From Arachis hypogaea (taxonomy: Eukaryota > Streptophyta > Magnoliopsida > Fabales > Fabaceae), in the NCBI RefSeq assembly GCF_003086295.3, contig NC_092038.1, positions 103,881,837 to 103,945,836 on the forward strand: 64,000 nt of DNA. The letters run 5' to 3'. Positions 22,547-35,800 of this stretch are shown one piece after another (the stretch's first letter is position 1; every line of letters starts with the position of its first letter). The position numbers and the translations under genes are program-made. The notes under the pieces are model-generated. The model had not been told where the DNA came from, made no database searches, and was given only the letters and a program-made list of their open reading frames with translations.

Positions 22547-25500
22547 CAATTATTTTTATGTTTTATTTTATAATTAAATAATATTAGATAATAATTTAGT
22601 GAATGCAATGATTTTTAACTACAAATTTTTATGCGAAGAGAAGTAAGTGAAACGTTTCCAGTCTTTTAATTGTAACTAAATTGAATTAGTACTCCGGTTA
22701 TCAAATCAGAACGCCATCAACATCTTTGTGACTTCGTCAAATTGATGACGCAGGTTGTACGTGTTGAAAACTCAAAGTCAGGCTCAAAACTTTTGGTAAA
22801 AGGCAACCATGTAATTTGTCTTGCCACATTTCAAAGCAAGTATATGCTTAAATATTCGGTAGTAATTATCTAAATCAGATTTCAACCATTTTAAAGGTAG
22901 ATATTTTAATTTTAGGAGAAATTAATATACATATTAATTTTTACAGTTTTATTCTACTAGACAAAATAGTTTTCAGTTTTATTTTTAATAGAATAATGAT
23001 TTAAATTAATTTTTAAAAATTTTAAAAATTAATATTTTAATCTTAAAAATTTAATACACAGATTATGTTTAAATATTTTTTCTGTCATATATAACAGTCT
23101 TTCGTCTATTTTATTTTTACTATATGTTAATTTTATTATTATTAATTTAATTTTATGCAGGTAAACAATAATACGAATATATTAATACATTTTTTTAGTA
23201 GAAACAAATAAGATGGAGAATAATGATTTGAAATTTAAATAATTAATATATTTTTTTAATACAAAATATTTTTTAAAATAGAATATTTTTTAATTATATT
23301 AAATATAAAAATATTAAATAATTTTAATTTTAAATTTTTTATAAAATAATTTTTAATAAATTTATTAAATATTATTATTATTATTATTATTGAGTGAATA
23401 TTATATATATATATATATTAGAATTTAATGAATAAAATTTTTATTATTATTTTTAAAAAATACAAAAAATTAGAGTATAATGTTATTGTGTAATTAATAA
23501 TAATAATATTTTTATTTTTTTTAGACGAAAATTTGTTATGTCTGATAAAAGAATATTGATGATTAATTTGTATATTATTTTTTTTAAAATTAAAATGTCT
23601 GTTTTTAAAATTTTTGAAATTATCTAAATTATTATTCTATCAAAAAATAAATTAAAAATAAAATTTTGAGAATATTTTTGTATATTAATTTTTTTAAGAC
23701 TAAAATATTTATTTTTAAAATTTTTAAAAATTGATTGAATCAATATTTAAATATATTGAAATTAAAATAAAATAAAATAAAATAAAAACCTTAGTGCTCG
23801 TTAAAATATTATCTCTTAATGATTATCTTGCTTAAATTTATATTTAGACCTTTCAATATATATAATATTAAAAGATTTTATTTTATTTTTAAAATACCTT
23901 TCTGTAAAAAATAAAAATGATAACGTTTAAAAGATTTGTTTTTTATTCTTATTCTAATAATCCTATTTTTGCTAAAAAAGATTTATCTAGACATTTTGAA
24001 GCTAAGACGTTTATGAGAAAGAAAGAGGCTTGATGTTGAGATGTAGTTACGTACGTACTTACGTGGCTTATGATGAGCTTGTGTCTTTCCAGTATTCCAC
24101 TACATAATTAAATATATGATAAAAATTTACTTATAAAATTATTTTTATATAAAAATAATAGTTAAAAAAATTATTAAATAATAATTTAATTAAATTTATT
24201 AAATTAATTTTAAATATTTATTTTACTTAAAATAACTGCAACTGAATCTTCACGAAAAGTACATAATCACAGTAGCTGTTTTTCAGCCCGTAAATTTTCA
24301 TTTTTCAATTCTTTATTTCTTTGGTTTTTATAGATATCAAATATGAAAAAGTTTAGGGATCAGCAATTTTGTTGAATTTTGACCAACATGTAACCAGTAA
24401 AAAAAAGTGAATTATTAGATGAAATTTCACACCATCAAATCATCATTAATGACTAATTGATAGCTACCAATCACAAAAATGACTGGCCCTAACATTGCTC
24501 AAATATTTCTCGAGCTTTATTCCCGATTCTTTAATTCCCGAAATCACACATACACGCCCTTCAGAAAGGGACAAAAAAAGAGAAATCTGGCTTCGCATTA
24601 TTTAAAAAAATAACTTGAGAACAATATGGAACTAGTTAGAATTGAAGAACTGCGTCACAAACAATAATGTAGAAAACATGTTTGGGTGCAAAGAAAACGA
24701 CGATAATGTTGGGAAAGCAGAGATAAACAGAAGAGCTTACGTGGTTGTTTTGTCGAGCGATATCTGAAGAATTGGGTGGGTTGGGACGACGTATATAATA
24801 CAATCAGCTTGGCATGGGAGAGCATGATTGGGTGACTGGGATCATTGATGAAGAATGATATAATGAGCAGGGAAGCTTAAGAGAACTTAGAATTGATCAT
24901 AATTTCATAAATGAAGAAGCTGAGGCCCTTGCCGACTTGACTTGGATTATATATATTATATACAGTCATGCAAGCATCCACATCCCGTGAGGTAATTTGT
25001 CACCCTCATTATTTTATGCATTGAATCTAAAATATTATTAAACAAAAACATAAAATTGGGAGTCAAAAATAATTTAATTAAATATATTAAATAATTTAAT
25101 TATTTTAAATATTATTTTTAGATAAAAATATTATAGTTACTATTACATAAATTAACATTTTTAAAAATAAATATAACAATTAACTAAATTAATATAATAT
25201 ATATTTTAAAATATTATTATATTTAACTAAATTAATTAATATAATATGTATTTTAAAATATTATTAGTATACTAAAATTAATTATCAAAATCAGTTGTCA
25301 TATATTTGTATCAATTAATCTCTACGTCTAACTGTTCAAGTCATTTAATCAACTAAGTCTAATCAAGTAGCTCTGACTTAATTTATCTCCAACCCCTACT
25401 ACTTTTAACAAATTTTTGACTCAACGTGCGAACTGTTTTTTTATGCGGATTTCATTTTCTTTCTCGAATTTTTCACCATTTTTTGCGTCTCTACGTTCTG

Positions 25501-25684
25501 TTCCATCTCTGCGTTCTCTGCATTGCTCTTCATTCTCTATATTCTCTTCGTTCTTTGCATTTTCTTCGTTCAAGTTCAATGCTCTTTTATCTGATTTAAA
25601 GATTTGGATCAAAGTTTTTGAAATCAAGCTGTGAAATCAAGTTTGAGCAGGTATTTCATTGTCGAAGATAATAAATGATTCAAG
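22547..25684. other. AT-rich intergenic region
   Basis: More than 3 kb with no convincing gene. Most is AT-rich with many TTTTAAAAATT-type words. Microsatellites: (ATT)n at 23370-23391 and (TA)n at 23402-23419. A less AT-rich part at about 24480-24920 has no recognisable frame. The opposed frames at 25416-25634 are two strands of a CT-rich tract and are not supported. Confidence 0.5.
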
Positions 25685-26270
25685 TCAGATTGTCAATTGA
25701 ACCATAGCGAAGTGAATTATTGTTTTGAATTAAATCAAATGGATGAGGTTTAGTTCGATTCTAGTTAATGTAGTTCGTTAGTAGTTTATAATTTTGTAAG
25801 TGAATAATATTTTTATCTTTGAAAATTGCTATTCATGGTTGATGGTTTGAATTAATGTAATGTAGGAGTTCTGAATCTGAATTATTATTATGATGAATAT
25901 GTTTCATTCTTATTTTGATGTATTTTTATTTGTAAATTGGTGTATTTTGGTAATCTTTTGTTGTATTTTTAGGTTCAGACTTTCAATTGAACCAAACCCA
26001 ATTGTATTATTGTTTTGAATCAAATCAAGTGGTGAGGTGTAGTTTGAATCTAGTTAATGTAGTTTGTTAGTTGTTTTATGATTCTGTAATTGAATAATTT
26101 TGTTTTTGTTTGTGAAAATTTTTGTTCATGGTTGATAGTTTGAATTCGAATGTAATGTATGAGTTCTAAATCTGACTTTATTGTTTTGATAAATCTGTTT
26201 CGTTCAAAGTTTCAGTGTATTTTAGATTCTAATATGGTGTATTTTGGAACGATTTTGGTGTGTTTTCAGT
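25685..26270 (+). repeat. Diverged tandem duplication, two units of about 300 bp
   Basis: Unit 1 runs from about 25685 and unit 2 from about 25987. Shared landmarks in order are TCAATTGAACCA, ATTATTGTTTTGAAT-AAATCAA, TCTAGTTAATGTAGTT-GTTAG, TTCATGGTTGAT-GTTTGAAT, GAGTTCT-AATCTGA, and a run of GTGTATTTT words. Similarity is about 80% by eye. No terminal repeats were found and no protein is coded. It may be the remains of a larger mobile element. Confidence 0.6.
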
Positions 26271-26639
26271 TTCTGAGTGATGTTCATGAACAGCTAGTTC
26301 CAAATGTTGGGATGACTTTTAACATGCTTGAAGAAGTTGGAAAATTTTACAAAGATTATTCTAAACTTTCAAGTTTTTCTACAAAAATTTGAAACACAAA
26401 TAAAAAGGAAAATGAAATTAAGAACTAATTGATTACATGTACTAGAAATGAAAAATGAAAATGGAACATATCTCCAACTGAGAAGGCGAATCCCTCAGTT
26501 GGATTAAATTGTCTTGCAAAAATTTATATACATATATTGAAGAACGTTGGTGTTTGGATCATTTCGAAGATTGTGTTACATCATTCACATTCGTGTTGTC
26601 CAAATCAAGCAGAGATGCTTAAACAACATAGGCTGTAAA

Positions 26640-27144
26640 TCCTGCGAAATTAATGAATAATTAGCTAATAAATTAATTATTAAAAAAATTAGAAAATTAA
26701 AATTTTATAATTCAGAGAGGTAGAAATATTTAAAATACAAATTTTAACACTAATTTTAAAAAATTTAGTCCAAAACCGGACCAACAGACCGAACCGATTG
26801 AATTGGACCTAAACCAGACCCAAGGCACTATATAAATAGGAAGACTTAGCCTACTCTTCCCCACTATTTCCTTGAAGCATGCTGAAAAGAGGGGAGCAAG
26901 GGAAGAACAATTGAACTAAACCCTACCCCATTTAATGTTCAATTCTCCATATCTCTTAATTCAGAGATCCGATCGCCACACCGTTTGCAGCTACGTGTTC
27001 ACTGCGTCAAACTCTTCAAAACCATCCAAAAAAAGTTGTAAGTAAATTTCATTTTCCCACTCAGCCCTTCCTCCTTGCAATTTCAAAATTTCAGTTTATG
27101 GATATTGAAGATTATGGTGTTTTAATATTATAGGATTGAACTAG
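26640..27144 (+). mobile_element. LTR-like fragment with TATA box, cut by a family-G LTR
   Basis: It contains CCAAAACCGGACCAAC, GACCTAAACCAGACCCAAGG, a strong CTATATAAATAGG box (about 26828-26840) and a following leader, the look of a gypsy LTR promoter from U3 into R. It stops abruptly at 27144, where the family-G LTR begins. The continuation after that LTR was not found, so this is a truncated piece; the family is unknown to me. Confidence 0.45.
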
Positions 27145-28251
27145 TGATGAGTCCATATTTGATGATGATTTTTAGCTTGAATTGGACGGATTTCATCACA
27201 TAATTCACACTTAATCACCAAAAGAGTATACTTTTGTGATTTCTCTCTAGTTTGAACATAAATGTGAAAACACGTATTTTTGTGCTTAAATTGATCATTT
27301 TAATTCCACTTTTATTCCATTTGATGTCGTGATATGTTTTGTTAAGTGATTTCAGGTCAATTAGGCAAGAATGGTTTGGTAGAAGTGGAAGAAAGCATGC
27401 AAACGGGGAGATTTCATAAAGAAAACAAAGGAGAAGTACATACTGAAGTGTGCATACGCACAACCTCCTGTGCGTACGCATAAGTGGAGAAATTAGCAAG
27501 TACGCGTAAACACACATCTATACGTACGCACAAGTCCCAGCGCGTGACTTCATTAATAAAGCACATGGGTCGCGATTTTGGGGGCCTCTTGGCCCAATTT
27601 TTGGAGTTGCTAAAGCCAATTTGAAGGCTATATCAAAGGGAAATGAACATACACTTAGGAGGCCTCATTACACACAATAGATAGATAATTAGGAGTAGGA
27701 GTAGTGTAGAGTACTGTTCTCTTATTTCTCTTTTAGGGTTTACTTAAATTTCAATGTAGAATTTTATACTTTCAGTTTTGATCTTGGATTTTGCTCATCT
27801 CTTTTGTAAGTATTCTTTAATTCCTCTTTAATTACATCACATTTACTCTTACTTTCTTATAATAGAAGTCATTTTCTTAATTTGCTCAACTTTGATTACT
27901 TGAATCTTTTGTTTATGAATTTGGTCTTTTATGATTTATACTTGCTTGATTGAATGTTTATTGTTGATATTGTGAATAGTTTGGTTATAGTTTCCATTTT
28001 CCTTTGCAATTTATCATGTTTTGTTTTTATGCCCACAAGGTGTTTTTGAAAATTCCAACTATAGATTGTGAGTAGATTTTCACACCTTGGCTTGGAAAAT
28101 GAGATCTGCTTGACTAAGATCTGCATGATAACCATAGCTTGCTTCAAATCACAACCCTCGTGGGATCAACCCTAACTCGCTCAGGTATTACTTGGACGAC
28201 CCAGTGCACTTGCTGGTTCAGTGTACGAAGTGTGGGGATTCGTGTGCACCA
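27145..28251 (+). mobile_element. Family-G LTR (G1), 1107 bp
   Basis: It starts TGATGAGTCCATATTTGATG and ends GATTCGTGTGCACCA. Inside are palindromic GTGCGTACGCA-type motifs (27446-27532), a weak TATA-like GCTATATCAAAG (about 27627), a transcribed-looking T-rich stretch, and the U5 block at about 28157-28214 (GTGGGATCAACC ... TTGGACGACCCAGTGCAC). Flanks are ACTAG and GCCTT, so no target duplication is visible; it is not a clean solo LTR. Confidence 0.65.
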
Positions 28252-28560
28252 GCCTTCAAAATCGAACCAAGCTTGCAGACACTAAACACCATATTGGCCG
28301 TTTAACACCCTAAAGGGAGTGGCCATGAGCATGCTGCTAGCGCTAAATGCCAGGTTGGCATTTAGTGCCCCAAAGGGTGGGTACGCTAGCTTTTCTGTTT
28401 TAGGTCCAAACTCTGCCAAACCGCTCGAAATTTCACCCGAAATCATAAAAAATACTAAAACACTCAAAGTAGCATCCAAAGAGGATTTTTGCACTACAAT
28501 AAGGTAAAACTTAATAAAATCTAACTAAAACAATTGGAAAATAAAGGTAAAAAGGGTACA
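28252..28560. repeat. Palindrome-bearing LTR fragment
   Basis: It holds a palindrome CTAAATGCCAG-GTTGGCATTTAG (about 28342-28364) and looser copies (GGCCGTTTAACACC near 28294), again in a stretch that looks like LTR U3. No gene. It probably belongs to an LTR family different from its neighbours, cut at both ends. Confidence 0.4.
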
Positions 28561-29337
28561 AGATGCTCACACATCAGTTTTCTTGGAACATTTCTCTACA
28601 ACTCTTGCCTTGTTCACCAATTCTGAAAATCGTCTAATATCTACTGGAGCCACAACACTCATGATGTTCTCCCTAAGACATCCCTAGTACTTAATGCACT
28701 TCCAACCCTTATAGGACTCTAGGGCACCCTGACATATCCTTGAGAACCTATAGAGCTCATTGAACCTACTAGTATACTCGGCTACAGACGTAGACCCTTG
28801 CTTCAGCTACACCACTTCCAACTCTCTAGCCTCCCTCACTAACTCCGGAAAATACTTCATGTAGAAAATAGTTTGGAATAATGCCCATGGAATGTCCACA
28901 TTCTTTTGCTACAGCAATTGACACTCTCCTTGCCACTAGTGTTGAGCTTCTCCCACTAGTTGGTACGTCACAAAATCAACGAATTGATTTTCTGGGACAT
29001 ACTAACTTTGCAATGCACACTCCACAAATTAGAACCAGTTGTTTGCTTCAGTAGGGTTTGTCGATCCCTTGACGATTGGCAAGTTAACTTTCAGGAAAGT
29101 GGCTAAAGTCATCAGGACATCACTACATAAGTTGTTTCCAACTCCTTCTTCGCTTCCATCCCTATTTCTGGCTACTTGCCTCAACCTTTCCATAGCTTGA
29201 ATTGTCGTAGCAGCACTTGCTTGCATCGAGTTATCTAGGTTGGTCATCGCCGCCATGAACTCAACATGGTTATTGGTCAGTCGGTCAACTTTATTGTCTC
29301 TCCGTGTACGTGATCGACTCCATCTATGAGTTGCCAC
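28561..29337 (-). pseudogene. Gag fragment of an iMet-primed Ty3/gypsy element (I)
   Basis: The N-terminal 102-codon frame (29337-29029) ends NLPIVKGSTNPTEANNWF, the start of the retrotransposon gag domain. After a break the next part reads VPENQFVDFVTYQLVGEAQH, then VDIPWALFQTIFY, typical gag core. It continues towards 28570 with several stops. No protease or RT follows: the element is cut at about 28560. The leader and primer site lie directly upstream at 29545-29556, so the strand and order are consistent. Confidence 0.7.
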
Positions 29338-29544
29338 TCAGGGTCTTATCCACACCAAACAATCGATATCAAGGTGATCAATCTCAATACCTCAAGCTCA
29401 GTGCTTCAATTATTCCAAAAAGGCACTCACAAACATGCATTCTATGCATATCAAGGAGATATCCTATATACCACGAAAGAAAAATGACCCAAAGTATGCA
29501 ATAAACTACAATCGGTCCATCCCTCCAGCTCACAAGGATGAACC

Positions 29545-29556
29545 GCTCTGATACCA
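29545..29556 (-). promoter_or_regulatory. tRNA-iMet primer-binding site of element I
   Basis: On the minus strand the sequence is TGGTATCAGAGC, exactly complementary to the 3' end of plant initiator tRNA-Met and the commonest plant LTR-element primer site. It lies a few bases after the presumed LTR end and about 200 bp before gag. Confidence 0.85.
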
Positions 29557-29559
29557 TTA

Positions 29560-31950
29560 AGTATAACACCCTATCACCCTAAGCCTTACCTCTAGCCATA
29601 AAGCAACAGACGATAAAGCATCACGACACTTCTAAGGCTCATACAGTAATATATAATCAAGGAATATTAAAACTAGAAGCCCGATGAAGGAATAAAAGCT
29701 CAAAGATACAGAAAATAGATATACAAAAGCGCAAAGCGTTCACACATGATAACTAAAGCGTAAATGTAAGAAAGAGATTAAAGATACAAGATAAACAAGA
29801 TACTTCTATATGTGTGTGTGTGTGTGTGTGTGTGTGGGTGCATACAATAACAAAAGGGGAAGTAGTCAAAGCCCACGGAGTTTAGGCCGGCTAGTTAAAA
29901 TAGAATAGAACAGAGTTTTTGAAAGTTAAAATGGATACATCATGTCTCTCAAAGTTTTAAGCCTCTAAGGGAACAAATACAATAATCAAAAGTGAGAGAA
30001 TAACTGCATCAAAATAAACAAAGCCAAAAGAGAGTCATCCTCCGCTTTGTCACCATCCGAAAACTCACTGAGGTGGATTGCGACCTGCATATGAAAAATA
30101 ACAACAACAGATGGTATGAGAACCGGAGGTTCTCAGTATAGTAACAGTGCCCAATAAATAAGATATAATGTTTCTGGAAGCCAAAGGCAATCCTAGAACT
30201 TTCCACATGCAAAAAATTTAAACTTATAAACATTTTAAATAAAAATCCATAAAGGGTTATCTAATATTAAGGATTTTCTAAACTAATAGATCACCATTGT
30301 TCTACAGCCTTCACTAACCTATCCTCTATGCGATCCTATCGTCATCGCCTATCGAGCCTCTTCAATCCCAGGTAGAAAACACAAATAGTGCAAGCAAGTA
30401 AAACATAATTAATATACATATACAGCAGGTAATTCAATTAGCAATTAAACATGTTAATCAAGTTGGCACGATGCAAGTAAACAAAGCAAAAAACACATAA
30501 GAATGCATATGATGAATGCCTATTCTATTGGCCATGAGATCACTTGTCGATTCAACTGCCAACCTGACACATCTACTTGGGATGTTACCTTTCGGTCACG
30601 AATATAATTAGCGCTTCTGGGATATAGTGTCCGGCCCACTCTTGTGACTCAAAAGGATACAAACGGGATACTCTGCCTCAGACCTCACATCTCAATGTAG
30701 TGGGATTAACTACCTTCCTTAAGTCGGTGCCGCCACCTCAACAAGCGGGATTAACCACCGTCCTTGCCAAGCGCATAGCGACTTACCAATCTCAGCATGT
30801 CAATAATATAAAATCAGCCTCAGTGATCACTGCTCATATAGCACAAGTTCATTAATATTCATCTCATCCGTTTTCAACAACCTCAATCATTCATTTTTCT
30901 CAATTCATTGTCACCTCAGCACTCCGTCAATCCACTTTGATCAGTCCATCCATAATTCATCCCAAACCAAAGTCACCGTCTCTAACTCATAACAGAAAAT
31001 TACCCTTTTAAATTCACTTATTTTATTTTTTTCGTGTTTTAAAGCCTAAATACTAGCTAGGGGACCTTAAATAAGTGTTATGGAAGTTTACAAGCTTGAT
31101 GGAGAGGTCAAATAGTTAAAAACATGGCTTTAGGTGAAAAACAAGACTTGTGCGTACGCATGATAGCCGTGTGTACGCACACACAAAAAGATTTATCCGA
31201 GTGTATGTATGCATGATGGTGTGCATATGCACGTACTAGACGGTCTCCCCAGCTTGTGCGTATGCATGATTTTGTGCACATGCACAACTTGTAAATTTTC
31301 TAAGGTGCGTACGCATGATAGCTTGTGCGTACACATGATGTTGTGCACAAACCAGAGTTTTTGGTTCTCTGCAACTTCATAGAATTCAGGTTTTTGTACC
31401 TAACTTCCAACTTTCATAACATCGTCCATAAAACTCCGATTTCTCTCATCTTTATACCGTTTTAAAGCTCTCACAACCATATTTAATTTTAGACATAGTT
31501 CACTCAATTCCAAACTTTGAGGGTGAAGTTATGGCCTATCGAATTCGGTTCAAAACATGATTTTACCAATTTTATAAATTCTCTAGTTTTCCAAACTCAT
31601 AAGTCTTATTTCAATTCAACCATACCCAATTCCAATCCTACTCATTCATACACATTGCCAATTACACTTCCATCATTATTCAAGCATACAACACCTAACC
31701 ATTTAGTTCCAAATCATCAACTTTTTCCACAATTTCCACTCAAAAATCCCCATTCTCAACAATCAAATCACATTTACACTATTCCAAAACCATCACAATC
31801 ATTGTTGATCAATTTATCACAATCGATTCTCATAATTTTCATCATTTATCATCAACATCAATAACCATTATCAATCATCAACAATCATCAACAACATCAT
31901 TAATCATCATCAATTCAATCTTATCTTAAGGTCTACTAGCCTAAGTTGCC
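29560..31950 (-). mobile_element. 5' LTR of element I (boundaries approximate)
   Basis: About 2.4 kb of non-coding DNA between the primer site and the family-G LTR at 31951. A dinucleotide (TG)n lies at 29812-29836. A cluster of imperfect GTGCGTACGCA palindromes lies at 31149-31352, upstream in the element sense. Ser/His/Asn-rich frames at 31517-31864 come from CAT/ATC-rich simple sequence. The LTR end next to the primer site reads GTGTTATACTTAA on the element strand and lacks a clear CA, so the exact border is open. Confidence 0.5.
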
Positions 31951-33611
31951 TGGTGAGTCCATTATTTACAATACATTTTGGTTTGATTTGAGTGGATTTC
32001 ATCATACAAACCCACATTTATTCATCTAAATAGCATGCTTTTGAGATTTCTTCCTAAATTGTGCTTAATTGTGAAAACATACTTTTTAGGCCTTAAAATA
32101 GCTAAAATTAATTCACTTTAATTCCATTTGGTGCCTTGATGTATTTGTTGAGTGATTTCAGATTTCCAAAGCAAGTTTGGAATGGAAGAAGTGAAGAGAA
32201 AAGCATGCAAAAGGAAGAAATCATGAAGAAAATGAAGTTTGGAAGCTGCTGCAAAGGTGCGTACGCACAGTGATGCGTGCATACGCACAACGGTGACTTC
32301 GTGCAAGGATGCGTATGCACCAAATGTCGTGCGTACGCACGATGGGAATTCTGCACAATTGTGCGTATGCACCGTAGGTCGTGCGTACACACGCGTGCAT
32401 ATGTGTGAGGTCATTAATGCAAATTGCTGGGGGCAAATTCTGGGCCTCCAAAACCCAGTCCAACTTATTTTCTGAAGCTATTTAAGGCCAAAGTGAAGAG
32501 GAATGAAAGGTGGAGCAATTAGGGTTAGCTTAGCATTATGTAGGTTGTTTTCTAGAGAGAGAATCTCCCCATTCTCTCTAGAAATCAGGGTTCTTAGTTT
32601 ATTTTCTTTGTAATTTCTATTTTTAATTCTTTCTTTCATTTAGTTTCATTTATGTTTCTATGCTTTCTTGTCATTATCTTCTTCATTTCTTTTGTCATTT
32701 TCTCTTTTATGTCATTTTTCATTTTATGAACACTCTTGTTATTTTAATTTCAATTAATGCAATTTATGTTTTATGTCATTTATTACTTTCTTTAATTGTT
32801 ATTATCATTTTCTTGTTTTTGGTAGTTAGCTTTTATTTTTTATGCAATTTATTTTTATTTTATTTTCATGCACACTAAGTGTTTGGTAAAATGCTTGGCT
32901 TAGTTTTTACATAGTTTTTATCCACTCTTGGCTTAAAATTGATGACTTTGGTGATCCTTGAGTCATTGATGTCCATTCTTGTTTGATACATTAGAGTAGT
33001 TAGTTGATTTGGTCTCTCTTGGCACTATGTGACCCCTTAGTGTTGACATAGGACTTAGGGATTGGAATCAACTATGCCTATTTGACTTATCTTTGATGTA
33101 AGGTTAACTAAGTAGGATTAACTCTTCATAATCGTCATATGTTTGTGGTCAATGTCTAGGATAGGTAACCTTAGCTCTCAATTACTTGCCAAGAGATTTC
33201 TTGCATTTGAAGTTTACTTGCTTTGACTTTACTTGCTTTCATGTTTACTTTCTTGCATGTTTAGTTTTTTCACTCTTGGATGAGAAATTGGGTGTTTGGG
33301 TGGAATTGAGTTGTGGATGTCCATTCTGCATTGTGTGAGAATAGTTAATTGGTTTGATTTCCATTGACACTAGTCTTTCACTAAGTTAATTAGTGAGTTG
33401 ACTAGGACTTATGGATTGAGATCAATTACACTCTTTTGACTAATTCTCAAGGAGGATTGACTAGTTTACATTGATTCCACACAATTGCCATGTTTGTGGT
33501 TCATAACTAGGATAGGAATTCTAAATTCCCCAATTATCACCAAAAGTAATTTTTAGCATTTAATTTCAATTTTCATTTCTTTTGATTGCTTTCTTTTAAT
33601 TCCTTGCATGC
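31951..33611 (+). mobile_element. Family-G LTR (G2), 5' part
   Basis: It starts TGGTGAGTCCATTATTTAC and follows G1 and G3 through TTTAGGCC, the GTGCGTACGCA palindrome cluster (32253-32403), a TATA-like GCTATTTAAGGCC (about 32477) and GCACACTAAGTGTTTGGTAAAAT. A long T-rich tract follows. At 33612 it is cut by an inverted A/B-type LTR before any U5 block appears. A second similar stretch from about 33284 (GAGAAATTGGGTGTTTGGG) suggests an internal partial duplication. Confidence 0.6.
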
Positions 33612-34142
33612 TGGTGCACGAAATTGTGATCATCAATGGCGCCATCAACATGGTACGCTCAATTGCAATCTCAACTCTTTATCACAACTTCGCACAACTA
33701 ACCAGCAAGTGCACTTGGTCGTCCAAGTAATAAACCTTACGCGAGTAAGGGTCGATCCCACGGAGATTGTTGGTATGAAGCAAGCTATGGTCATCTTGTA
33801 AATCTCAGTGAGGCGGATTCAAATGGTTATGGAGGATTAATGATTGAAAGATAAATAAAACATAAAATAAAGATAGAGATACTTATGTAATTCATTGGTG
33901 AGAATTTCAGATAAGCGTATGGAGATGCTTTGTCCCTTCCGTCTCTCTGCTTTCCTACTGTCTTCATCCAATCCTTCTTACTCCTTTCCATGGCAAGCTG
34001 TATGTTGGGCATCACCGTTGTCAATGGCTACAGTCCCGTCCTCTCAGTGAAAATGTTCAACGCGCTCTGTCACAGCACGGCTATTCATCTGTCGGTTCTC
34101 GATCATGTCGGAATAGAATCCAGTTATTCTTTTGCGTCTGTC
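33612..34142 (-). mobile_element. A/B-type LTR, 3' portion (M)
   Basis: The plus strand starts TGGTGCACGAAATTGTGATC, the inverse of the usual LTR end. It contains the inverted U5 block at about 33699-33766 (TCCAAGTAATAAACC...GGGTCGATCCCAC) and then follows the R/U5 part of the LTRs at 37709 and 39363 up to TTTGCGTCTGTC. There it stops and the DNA transposon begins. With the minus-strand gag at 36381-37708 it may be the 3' end of one old element whose middle is lost. Confidence 0.7.
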
Positions 34143-35512
34143 CAGTTCGACCGGTTCAACTGCGAATCGGAGATATAAACGGTTTGGTCTGATGCCTAAA
34201 ACCGAAAATTATAAAACCGAATGTAAACCATTAAATCGGCCGATAACCGGCCGGTCAAACCAGAACCAGAACCGCCCGATTTGAATAAAACGGTGCGGTT
34301 TCGCGCTTAAGGGGAGAAATAAAATGCGCTTCACCATCTCCTTCCTTATTCCTTCGAGTAGAACACGCTCGGCCTCAATCAGGGAAAAACCCTAGCCACC
34401 ACCACCGCTGCAGGGAGGAGCCGTGTTTGCCGCCGTCTGTCGTAGTCAGGGGCTTGTCTCCTCGAGTCTTCGTGCGTCACAGTCAGGGGAGTTCTCTAAG
34501 TCTTCGATCTGTTCGTAGTCATTAATCGCAGGCGCACCGCTTCTTCCTTGAGCTCAGCATCCGTCTTGTTGTCGCCGTTGTTTGTCGCCATTTGTAGTAG
34601 TCAGGGGTTTGTCACCAAGGTGTCTCTCTTTCTACTGTTGGCGTTATCCAAGTCAAAACCCCTGTTCGCTGTCTTCTTCCTCGCTCGGTGCTCATCCTCC
34701 ATCGGATTCGTCTGTCGCCGTCGCCCTCTCGAAGGTTAGTGGCTTTGGTGTGCCCTTGTTCTTCATTTTTCATTTTATTATGTGACTCTCTATTTTGAAA
34801 TCAACAAATCATTCAATGATGATAGGGTTGTGTGTTTTTGTTGAAATCATTGATTTTCTCTGGTTTTGGCTTTCTGCTGTAGCTTCGGGCTTCTGGTATG
34901 CTATTGTGTGTTTTGTGGCTTTACTGTGCTACTGCTGCTGCGTTGTGTTTTTGTTGAAATCATAAACGATTAATAGAGAAATTTCGAATATACAATAGAA
35001 ACCATAAACGATTTCTATTCTGTTTTTGTTGCTGAATTTGTTGTTTCCCAGTCACATAATCAGAACATAATGCTCATTCAGTGCTTGGTTGATTGGCTTT
35101 GCTTTCTTATTGTATTCGATGATAAATTTTAAATTGATAGCTTTTAAATTTTAAATTTGCACTGCCTATGTTACTGATTCACTGTTCCTTCAATGCTTTT
35201 TATTGTTGTTAACGATTGGGACGAGCTTTGTTAAAATTGGGTTGAAAACTCTTGAATCTTTCTCCATTTTTCATTGTTCTTAACTTCTGTTCTTATTAAA
35301 AAATTTGCAATTGATGATCTTTTGATTTATTATATGCTTCATGTTTTTAATTTCACTCTGCTTTTAGGCTTTGAAATCAGTTTATGATAACTGTGATGCA
35401 ATTATTTAGTTGGATAACTAAAGTAATTATTGAGTTCAAGAGATTGAGTTTTTCTGTTCTCATTATTAGTAAGACATAGATAGTTTTTTCACTACTTTCG
35501 CACATTTATTTG

Positions 35513-35675
35513 TGGGTTTGCTGTGGGATTTGGTGCTGTGTGGCAATTAGCACTAGTCACTCTTGTTGTGGTTCCTTTGATAGCTATCATTGGAGCCATT
35601 CACACAACCACTTTGGCCAAGCTCTCTGCTAAAAGCCAAGCAGCTCTTTCTCTGCTAGAAAACCATTTTTGTTTA
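35513..35675 (+). pseudogene. ABCB (P-glycoprotein) fragment, first membrane domain
   Basis: The translation from 35514 contains GFAVGFGAVWQLALVT, then VPLIAIIGAIHTTTLAKLSA and a KSQAALS segment. This matches a membrane helix and loop in the first half of plant ABCB1-type (PGP1) auxin transporters, as I remember the family. It is one exon-sized piece with no start, and the frame closes soon after. Not functional. Confidence 0.75.
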
Positions 35676-35800
35676 GTATGTAGTTTACTTGCTTGTTAAA
35701 AAATCTGGAACTGAAGTTATACATATTAATTAAAGACCATATGATATGGCATGGTATGTTATGTGACACTAATTAATTGAAGAAATTTTGTGTAGTACAA

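Noticed and set aside
12368..22551. Target-site duplication around element K
   Set aside because: Outer flanks TGTTA and CAATT do not match, in either of the plausible end placements.
25416..25634. Opposed frames on both strands (72 and 68 codons)
   Set aside because: Mirror readings of one CT/GA-rich tract; not conserved with anything in the window.
27145..28251. G1 as a solo LTR
   Set aside because: The flanks (ACTAG and GCCTT) do not match, so no target duplication supports a clean solo insertion.
31517..31864. 115-codon His/Ser/Pro/Asn-rich frame
   Set aside because: Comes from CAT/ATC-rich simple sequence in an LTR; no domain.
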